Shown piece by piece: positions 17,449 to 23,137 of a stretch of 25,991 nt of DNA. Position 1 is the first letter of the stretch. Each line of letters begins with the position of its first letter. This DNA comes from Candidatus Rifleibacteriota bacterium. Its GTDB lineage: Bacteria > UBP17 > UBA6191 > JACPRK01. Location: assembly GCA_016213865.1 (NCBI GenBank), contig JACQZL010000294.1, positions 1-25,991 of the forward strand, read 5' to 3'. The notes under the pieces were generated by a model. It saw nothing but the letters and a program-made list of their open reading frames with translations. It was not told the DNA's origin and made no database searches. The position numbers were made by a program, and so were the translations under genes.

Positions 17449-18207
17449 ATGCACGTTACCCAGGTCATCTCGGAGAAATGCTCGGGCTGCGAAGATTGCC
17501 TCTTCGTGTGCACCATCCGCGCCTTGAGGATCGATGACGGCCACGCCGTTGTCGGCGACAACTGCAACGACTGCAAGGACTGCTGGAACCGCTGCCCCGA
17601 AGGCGCCATCTCGCACGGGGACGCCTCGTCGGCCGTCGCGGCGGCCGACACCCCGGTCACGGCTGACTGGCGCGGGGTGCTGGTCTGGCTGAGGGCCGAC
17701 GGCGCCCAGCTCGATCCCCACTCGCGCGAGATGCTCTCCGCCGCCAGGCAACTGGCGGATAACTTGGGCGTTTACGTCGAGGCGTGCCTCCACGGCTCCG
17801 TCGAGTCCGGCCAGGACGCCGTGGCGCACGGCGCGGACAAGGTCCACGTCGCCTCCGGCACGGAGGATGCGGCCGGCCTCGCGCGACTGGAGCCTGCGCT
17901 CCTCTCGCTGATCCGCCAGAGACGCTTCGAGATCGTGCTCTTCCCCGAGGGCGAGGCCGCCTCCGAGCTGGCGCCCCGCCTGGCCCAAAAGCTGGAGACC
18001 GTCGTGCTCCCGCCGGTCGAATCGCTGGACGTCGACTCCGAGACGCGAGACTTGTCGGCCCGGACTCGCCTCTTCGGTGGCCGCTTCCTGTGCGACGTCA
18101 CCACCTCCGGATCCCGGCCGCAGTTTGCCATCGTCCGGCGACACGCCTTCCCGGAAGCCTCCGCTGACCGCTTCCGCGAGGGCGAGATCCTCCCGCCCGA
18201 GGCCTGA
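17449..18207 (+). CDS. Ferredoxin (2x[4Fe-4S]) fused to EtfA domain I, lacking the FAD-binding domain II
   Basis: This is a 252-residue protein. Residues 8-52 hold two 4Fe-4S motifs: C11-x2-C14-x2-C17-x3-C21 and C39-x2-C42-x2-C45-x3-C49-P. From about residue 75 the sequence follows EtfA domain I: GVLVWLRADGAQ, LGVYVEACLHG, GADKVHVASG, FEIVLFPEGEAASELAPRLA, and RPQFAIVRRHAFPEA near the end. The protein then stops. The second EtfA domain, with its SGR and GQTGK...GISGAxQH motifs that bind FAD, is absent. The DNA that follows is a short repeat region, not a broken domain II. Ferredoxin-EtfA fusions are known from bifurcating ETFs such as CarE, but those keep domain II. An iron-sulfur module of altered design is inferred. 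The intact reading frame and operon position argue against a pseudogene. Confidence 0.85.
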   Translation: MHVTQVISEKCSGCEDCLFVCTIRALRIDDGHAVVGDNCNDCKDCWNRCPEGAISHGDASSAVAAADTPVTADWRGVLVWLRADGAQLDPHSREMLSAARQLADNLGVYVEACLHGSVESGQDAVAHGADKVHVASGTEDAAGLARLEPALLSLIRQRRFEIVLFPEGEAASELAPRLAQKLETVVLPPVESLDVDSETRDLSARTRLFGGRFLCDVTTSGSRPQFAIVRRHAFPEASADRFREGEILPPEA

Positions 18208-18208
18208 G

Positions 18209-18306
18209 CCGGCCACCGGCCATCGGCCGCCGGCTACCGGCCGCGGGACCCTCGTTTCCAACCTCAAGCCTCAGACCTTCAGACTCCCGACCGCTGACCC
18301 CCTTAC
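18209..18306. repeat. Degenerate heptamer tandem array
   Basis: Between the ferredoxin-EtfA stop and etfB, sequence falls into consecutive 7-base units in constant phase from 18209. The units are CCGGCCA, CCGGCCA, TCGGCCG, CCGGCTA, CCGGCCG, CGGGACC, CTCGTTT, CCAACCT, CAAGCCT, CAGACCT, TCAGACT, CCCGACC, GCTGACC and CCCTTAC. The first five are close copies. The later ones drift to a CAGACCT-like form. No ribosome binding site remains before the etfB ATG at 18311. Confidence 0.65.
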
Positions 18307-18310
18307 GCTC

Positions 18311-19114
<804 letters not shown>

Positions 19115-19214
19115 AGCTCGGAGCACCTTCGTGGTTGGAGACCGCCTGCAGGCCGGCGTTGGGCTAATCGCTAGAGATCTGACAGCAAGTTGACTTGACG
19201 TGGAGGTTGGCGCC

Positions 19215-20201
19215 ATGGGTTCGGACATCTGGGTCGTTACGGAACACCGCAAGGGGCAGATCCGCCGCTCGACTTTCGAGGCGTTGGGGTTGGCCCGCAC
19301 GCTTGCTGCCGCCGTGGGTGGCAAGGCCGTGGCGATCCTGCCAGGCCACGAGACCGGGACCGCGGCCGAAGAGCTCGGCCGCTACGGCGCCGACCGGATC
19401 GTCTCGCTCGACGACCCGGCGCTGGACGTCTACTCGACGGGCGGGTATACCCAGGTCCTCGCCCAGCTCGCCAAGCAGGAGTCGCCGCGCGCGATCCTGC
19501 TCGTCGCTTCAGCCCAGGCCCGCGACCTCGCCCCGCGGCTGGCGGCCCGCCTCGACGCGAGCTTCCTGGCCGACTGCGTGGACGTCTCCTTCGACGCCGG
19601 AGCGCTGGTCGCCAAACGCTACGCCTACTCCGGCAAGGCCGTGACTCGCGTGCGCGCGAAGGCGGCCACCGCCGTCGTGACGCTCCGCCAGAAGGCCTTC
19701 GCGATGTCCTCCGAGCAGCCCGGCCGCACGGCCGAGGTGGTCCAGGCCACCGTGGCCGTCGACGGCGAGGGTTGCTTCGGCAAGGTGAAGGAATACGTGC
19801 AGAGCGCGGCCGCCCGCCTCGACGTGACCGAGGCCGACGTCGTCGTGAGCGGCGGACGCGCCCTGAAGGGCCCGGAGGGATTCCCCATCCTCGAGGAGCT
19901 GGCCGCCGTCCTGGGCGGCGCCGTGGGTGCCTCGCGCGCCGCGGTCGATGCCGGCTGGTGCGAGCACTCGCTCCAGGTCGGCCAGACCGGAAAGGTCGTC
20001 GCGCCCAAGGTGTACATCGCCTGCGGCATCTCCGGCGCGATCCAGCACCTGGTCGGCATGGTCAACTCCAAGACGATCGTCGTCATCAACAAGGACGCTG
20101 AGGCCCCCATCTTCAAGGTGGCCGACTACGGCGTCGTGGGCGACCTGTTCCAGATCGTCCCGGCGCTGACCGCCGAGCTCAAGAAGGTCCTCGAGAAGTA
20201 G
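19215..20201 (+). CDS. etfA: Electron transfer flavoprotein alpha subunit, canonical
   Basis: This is a 328-residue EtfA with both domains. Domain I covers about residues 4-190 (IWVVTEHRKGQIRRSTFEAL, RDLAPRLAARLDASFLADC). Domain II binds FAD: VVVSGGRALKGPEGF, then GASRAAVDAGW, then QVGQTGKVVAPKVYIACGIS (G256-K260 being GQTGK), then GAIQHLVGM and INKDAEAPIF. ATG 19215 is set by GGAGG at 19202-19206, eight bases upstream. An in-frame GTG at 19200 overlaps this site and is rejected. It closes the operon, with a 100-base gap after etfB. It has no ferredoxin extension, unlike the EtfA-like protein upstream. It carries the FAD that passes acyl-CoA dehydrogenase electrons to the quinone pool or another acceptor not encoded here. 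Confidence 0.95.
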   Translation: MGSDIWVVTEHRKGQIRRSTFEALGLARTLAAAVGGKAVAILPGHETGTAAEELGRYGADRIVSLDDPALDVYSTGGYTQVLAQLAKQESPRAILLVASAQARDLAPRLAARLDASFLADCVDVSFDAGALVAKRYAYSGKAVTRVRAKAATAVVTLRQKAFAMSSEQPGRTAEVVQATVAVDGEGCFGKVKEYVQSAAARLDVTEADVVVSGGRALKGPEGFPILEELAAVLGGAVGASRAAVDAGWCEHSLQVGQTGKVVAPKVYIACGISGAIQHLVGMVNSKTIVVINKDAEAPIFKVADYGVVGDLFQIVPALTAELKKVLEK

Positions 20202-20409
20202 CTCGAGTCCTCCGGACCGCCGGCAGCCATCCAGTCCGGCGGTCCGCGGTGTTGAGCAGCTTGAGGAACGCCGCCGCCGCCCCGGCCTCCACTTGCAGGG
20301 CGACGTCCGGATGCCCGGCGGCGCAGAGGTCCCGGGCCACCTCCAGGCTCAGGGCGTGCCAGTCGCCCACCCTCATCAACAGTCCCGCATCGATCGAACG
20401 TCCGATCAT
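20179..20409 (-). CDS. Small protein of unknown function, antisense to the end of etfA
   Basis: This is a 76-residue frame on the minus strand. The reason to call it is an excellent ribosome binding site, GGAAGGAGA, seven bases before ATG 20409. The protein (MIGRSIDAGLLMRVGDWHAL..., with helical LSLEVARDLCAAGHPDVAL and an Ala-rich AAAAFLKLLN) has two or three predicted helices, no signal peptide and no recognised family. Its last 23 bases overlap the etfA 3' end convergently, and a 10-bp hairpin (20214-20245) lies inside its C-terminal codons. Its upstream region, shared with the divergent pilin gene, has phased 10-bp repeats. Translation is likely but unproven. Confidence 0.5.
   Translation of the reverse strand: MIGRSIDAGLLMRVGDWHALSLEVARDLCAAGHPDVALQVEAGAAAAFLKLLNTADRRTGWLPAVRRTRATSRGPS
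20214..20245. terminator. Strong hairpin after etfA, possible transcription end
   Basis: GGACCGCCGG (20214-20223) and CCGGCGGTCC (20236-20245) form a perfect 10-bp stem with a 12-base loop, 13 bases after the etfA stop. There is no T run, so intrinsic termination is doubtful. It may block 3' decay or be fortuitous, being inside the small antisense frame. Confidence 0.4.
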
Positions 20410-20477
20410 GACTTGTCTCCTTCCGCGGCCAACGGTCGGGCCGCGCACGAAGGCTACCGGCCGCTCCAGGCTCGCGG

Positions 20478-20517
20478 CGCTGACATCCGCTGACATCCGC
20501 TGACACGCGCTGACAAG
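20478..20517. repeat. Four tandem 10-bp repeats in the divergent intergenic region
   Basis: The units are CGCTGACATC, CGCTGACATC, CGCTGACACG and CGCTGACAAG. The invariant core CGCTGACA recurs every 10 bases, about one helical turn, so all copies face the same side of DNA. They sit between the minus-strand small gene (start 20409) and the pilin gene (start 20553), where a regulator array would be placed. The upstream flank GGCTACCGGCCGC (20452-20464) also occurs in the heptamer array at 18232-18244. Confidence 0.75.
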
Positions 20518-20539
20518 GGAGCCCGGAGGCCCGGGCTGT

Positions 20540-20552
20540 TATACTGGATCCG
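20540..20552 (+). promoter_or_regulatory. Candidate -10 box of a leaderless pilin transcript
   Basis: TATACT (20540-20545) matches five of six -10 bases and ends seven bases before ATG 20553, so transcription would start at or next to the ATG. There is no Shine-Dalgarno sequence. No -35 is found at 16-18 bases; the nearest CTGACA (20510-20515) is 24 bases away, inside the phased repeats. A short hairpin AGCCCGG-AGGC-CCGGGCT (20520-20537) precedes the box. Confidence 0.5.
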
Positions 20553-20699
20553 ATGCGCGCGCTCTCTCGCAAGGCCCAGGGAATGGTGGAGTACGCCCTC
20601 ATCGTCTCCCTGATCGTCTGCATCATCCTGGGCACCGCCGCGGCGATCGGGATGGCCGTGAAGGGCAACCTCCAGACGACAGCGAAGGCCACGCGCTGA
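20553..20699 (+). CDS. Flp-type (type IVb) pilin
   Basis: This is a 48-residue protein reading MRALSRKAQGMVEYALIVSL then a hydrophobic run IVCIILGTAAAIG, a short polar tail and stop TGA at 20697-20699. The segment QGMVEYALIVSLI is the hallmark of Flp/TadE-like pilins: a basic leader, then a short sequence ending in Glu-Tyr before the membrane-spanning helix. Cleavage after A8 would put Glu at +5, as in Flp pilins; cleavage after G10 would put it at +3. After export and processing by a prepilin peptidase, such subunits form thin adhesive pili. None of the assembly genes (tadA, cpaB, rcpA) is in this window, so it is an orphan here. Start and promoter suggest a leaderless message. Confidence 0.82.
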   Translation: MRALSRKAQGMVEYALIVSLIVCIILGTAAAIGMAVKGNLQTTAKATR

Positions 20700-20730
20700 G
20701 TGGGGCCGGAGGCCCTCCCTCCAGGACGTC

Positions 20731-21600
20731 GTGGCCGGCAGGATCGAAAGCGAGCAGAGTCCCCCGTCGACCGGGCTGCCGGGTGCCGTCGTGCACCTGC
20801 GGGCGGCTCCGCGAACCACGATCCTCGGCGACGTTCACGGAAAGCCCCGGGTCCTGGAAGCGGTGCTGGCCGAGAGGCAGGTCGAGGCCGGACTCGCTGC
20901 CGGCGAGCACCTCCTGATCTCGCTGGGCGATCTGCTCGACCGCGGGGTCCGGACCGTCGAGGATGGAGCGACCGTCTTCACCGGCGCCGAGGCCGTGATG
21001 GACCGCATGGGGGGGCTGAGTCGCAGGTATCCTGGCCGGGTGGCCGTCTTGCTGGGCAACCACGAGCAGCAACACCTGCGCGACATCGGGAAGAGGCGGC
21101 TCGGCCCGGGTGGAGTCTCGGGATGGGACAGCCAGGGGACCCTGCGACTGACGGCGGACCGTCTGGACTTCCTGCGGACGCGACCGATCGCGGGCGTGGT
21201 CGCAAGTGCCGGGGCGCGCGCCATCGTCGTCCACGGCGGCCCGGCGCGTTGCGATTGCGACCTGGAGGCGCTGAGCGCGCTTGGCAGCGCCAGGGCCCTC
21301 GATACGCAGGCGGGCATGGACCTGTTGTGGGGCAATCCATCCTGGTCTCCTCGTGGAGCGGGGCCGTGGCCTTGCTTCACGCGCCTCGACCTTCGCAGGT
21401 TCCTGAGCCAAAACGGGGCCACGGTGCTGATCCGCGGCCATCGAGACGAGGACGAGGCGTTCGAGTTCGGGGAGGGGCTCTCGTTCATCTCGGTCCACAC
21501 GGCAAAGGGACCTCGCGAGCGCGACGAGCCCGCCGACGGCTACGCCTACGTCGCCTGGGACCCGCCGGCGCCTCCCCGGCTGGTGCGTCGGGTGCCATGA
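20731..21600 (+). CDS. PPP-family metallophosphatase (serine/threonine phosphatase-like)
   Basis: This is a 289-residue enzyme with the ordered metal-site motifs of the PPP group: GDVHG (33-37), GDLLDRG (66-72) and GNHE (109-112). IVVHGG and LIRGHRD follow further on. These bind two metals and hydrolyse phosphoesters. Bacterial members act on phosphoproteins or on dinucleotides such as Ap4A, and which applies here is unknown. The start is GTG 20731, with AGGA five bases upstream. It follows the pilin by 31 bases, so it is probably co-transcribed with it. No kinase is adjacent. About 25 residues precede the first motif, and there is no signal peptide, so it is cytoplasmic. Confidence 0.87.
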   Translation: MAGRIESEQSPPSTGLPGAVVHLRAAPRTTILGDVHGKPRVLEAVLAERQVEAGLAAGEHLLISLGDLLDRGVRTVEDGATVFTGAEAVMDRMGGLSRRYPGRVAVLLGNHEQQHLRDIGKRRLGPGGVSGWDSQGTLRLTADRLDFLRTRPIAGVVASAGARAIVVHGGPARCDCDLEALSALGSARALDTQAGMDLLWGNPSWSPRGAGPWPCFTRLDLRRFLSQNGATVLIRGHRDEDEAFEFGEGLSFISVHTAKGPRERDEPADGYAYVAWDPPAPPRLVRRVP

Positions 21601-21646
21601 ACTTGCCGGTTCGTTTCCCCCTGGCGCCAGGGCCACGGACAAAGTC

Positions 21647-21735
21647 GTCATTCCCGCGAAGCATGTCCCCGCGAAAGCGGGGAGCGGGAATCCAGGGGTC
21701 GCATCGATCCTGGACCCCCGCTTTCGCGGGGGTGA
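21647..21735. repeat. REP-like palindromic repeat
   Basis: The outer ends GTCATTCCCGCGAA and the reverse-complement-like TTTCGCGGGGGTGAC bracket an inner palindrome CCCCGCGAAAGCGGGG and a TCCAGGG...CCTGGA pair. The form is that of the widespread CATTCCCGCGAAAGCGGGAATCC-type dispersed repeat. It is between the phosphatase and the zinc-ribbon gene. Confidence 0.75.
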
Positions 21736-21794
21736 CGAAACCGGGTTGCCGAAGTCCCTTCCGAGGACTTTGCCGGGACCCTGCCCCTGGCGAC

Positions 21795-21926
21795 GGGAGC
21801 ATGTCGGTAGCCTGGTAAGCCACCGACAACACCGGGAAAACGTAGGGGCGGGGCTTGCCCCCGCCCGCAGGTCGGGCGGCTACAAGTGCCGCCCCTGCAC
21901 GGTTCCCAGGCCAGGGACATGCTCCC
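21795..21926. repeat. Second nested inverted-repeat element
   Basis: The outer arms GGGAGCATGTC (21795-21805) and GACATGCTCCC (21916-21926) are a perfect 11-bp inverted pair. CCCCTGGCGAC flanks both on the same side. Inside, 21840-21901 begins CGTAGGGGCGGGGCTTGCCC and ends GCCGCCCCTGCACG, giving GC-rich hairpins. The outer-arm plus inner-palindrome arrangement repeats that of 11658-11903. Confidence 0.7.
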
Positions 21927-22073
21927 CCTGGCGACCCCGCGCAAGCGACCCGGGGTGACCATGTGCTAAGCTCGGCCCGCGTGCAATCCGGCAATCGGCT
22001 GGCCGGCGACGGAGACCGGCAGGCCGAAGAACGGCCCCCTCCCTCGCAAGTGCCCGGTCCAGGAGCCCGCACG

Positions 22074-22883
22074 GTGTTCAGGCCCGAGACCTACCCCAAG
22101 CGTTCGCTGACCTGCCCTCACTGCACCCGGGTGTTCAAGGTGCCCGTCGTGCATCCCCTGCGCACGCACCTGGAGGTCCTGCTCTGCGACCGCTGCGGCG
22201 AACCGACCGTGCTCGAGTTCTATGACGAGATCCTCGTCTGGCTTCTCAAGCGGCCAGCCGCCTGCGCGACCCTCGGACTGGAGGACGCGCTCCTCCCTTG
22301 CCACTGCGGAGGGACCGCCCGCCTCCTCGCAGCGCCCCGCTGTCCGGACTGCCACAAGCCCCTCGACACCGTCTCGCCGAAGAAGCGCCGGGAGCTCCCG
22401 ATCCCGCTGATCGGCGAGATCCGCCTGTCGCCGGCAGTGTGGGACCGGCAAAACGAGGCCCTGCACGAGGAGCTCCGCCGCTCTGCCATCTACTGCCTCG
22501 ATCCCTCCGGGGCCCGATTCGGCGAGGGGTGCCTGGCCCTGCCCGCGCTGGCCCTGCTCGACCCCGAGCGCGCCTTCGGCCTCTTTCGCAAGGCGCTGGA
22601 AGCGAACCCGGCGCAGCTCGTCGAAGAGGCCTACTATCCCGACCAGCAAGACCACTCCCTGTTCACGCTGGGCGTGGCCCTGCTGACCGCTGCCATCAAC
22701 GGCGGCGGGCGCCGCGTCCTCTCCTACGTGGCGGGCCATCTGGCCGCCCAGGACGACCGATGGATCGCTTTCGTGCTCGAGGCGATGCACGAGTCCGACC
22801 AGCTCAACCGGATGGGGAAGACGACCTGGCTCGAGGGTGGAAGCTCGCGCTCTGCAGTCGAGACGCTGCTCCGCGCAAGGTAA
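22074..22883 (+). CDS. Zinc-ribbon protein of unknown function
   Basis: This is a 269-residue protein. Two zinc-ribbon-like Cys sets are visible: C14/C17 with C38/C41 (CPHC ... CDRC), and C76/C78 with C90/C93 (CHC ... CPDC). These suggest one or two structural zinc sites in the first 95 residues. The rest (about 110-269) is helical, with ALALLDPERAFGLFRKALEA resembling a helical repeat. I do not recognise the family. GTG 22074 is chosen because AGGAG lies eight bases upstream and the protein becomes ordered from here. The open frame extends to GTG 21981 or 21963, but the added residues are Pro/Gly/Arg-rich and unconvincing. There is no signal peptide, so it is probably cytoplasmic. It stands alone between repeat-rich and non-coding DNA. 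Confidence 0.75.
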   Translation: MFRPETYPKRSLTCPHCTRVFKVPVVHPLRTHLEVLLCDRCGEPTVLEFYDEILVWLLKRPAACATLGLEDALLPCHCGGTARLLAAPRCPDCHKPLDTVSPKKRRELPIPLIGEIRLSPAVWDRQNEALHEELRRSAIYCLDPSGARFGEGCLALPALALLDPERAFGLFRKALEANPAQLVEEAYYPDQQDHSLFTLGVALLTAAINGGGRRVLSYVAGHLAAQDDRWIAFVLEAMHESDQLNRMGKTTWLEGGSSRSAVETLLRAR

Positions 22884-23137
22884 GTCGAAGACCGCGACTC
22901 CGATGCGAGGTGGCCCTGGCACATCACGTGCTTGTCGGCGGACGGGAGCTCAGGAATCGTGCGAAACCGGTCATATGCTGTCTCCGAGAACCCTCGGCTT
23001 GCGGCTCCCCGCGTTTCGGGGACGCTGTCGGGTCATGACCGCAGTCTCCCGCAGTCTCCTCTGACACGATAGAATGCGCACACACGCCGGGCCGCTACCG
23101 GCAGGCGTGACTTCGGCCGGACGGAGGTCGTCAGTCA
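22884..23137. other. Intergenic region with candidate promoter of the metalloprotease gene
   Basis: There is no gene here. TAGAAT at 23070-23075 is a good -10 (five of six), about 63 bases before ATG 23138. No convincing -35 is at the right distance. A small hairpin CCCCGCGTTTCGGGG lies near 23008-23022. GGAGG ten bases before the ATG is the ribosome binding site. Confidence 0.4.

Larger units (their letters stand above)
21601..22073. other. Repeat-rich intergenic stretch of about 470 bases
   Basis: No gene is supported. Most of the stretch is two palindromic repeat elements (21647-21735 and 21795-21926). The last 100 bases lead into the zinc-ribbon gene and contain a possible -10, TAAGCT at 21967-21972, eight bases before an in-frame GTG at 21981. 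Confidence 0.55.

Noticed and set aside
18209..18306. CRISPR array
   Set aside because: The heptamers are contiguous with no unique spacers. None of the other repeats has the spacing or length of a CRISPR array either.
18208..18310. Remnant of EtfA domain II after the ferredoxin-EtfA stop
   Set aside because: I looked for a frameshifted FAD domain. The gap is only 103 bases, made of heptamer units, and no frame gives GQTGK or GISGA motifs.
21855..22073. N-terminal extension of the zinc-ribbon protein
   Set aside because: It runs through the palindromic repeat island. The good ribosome binding site before GTG 22074 gives a better start.
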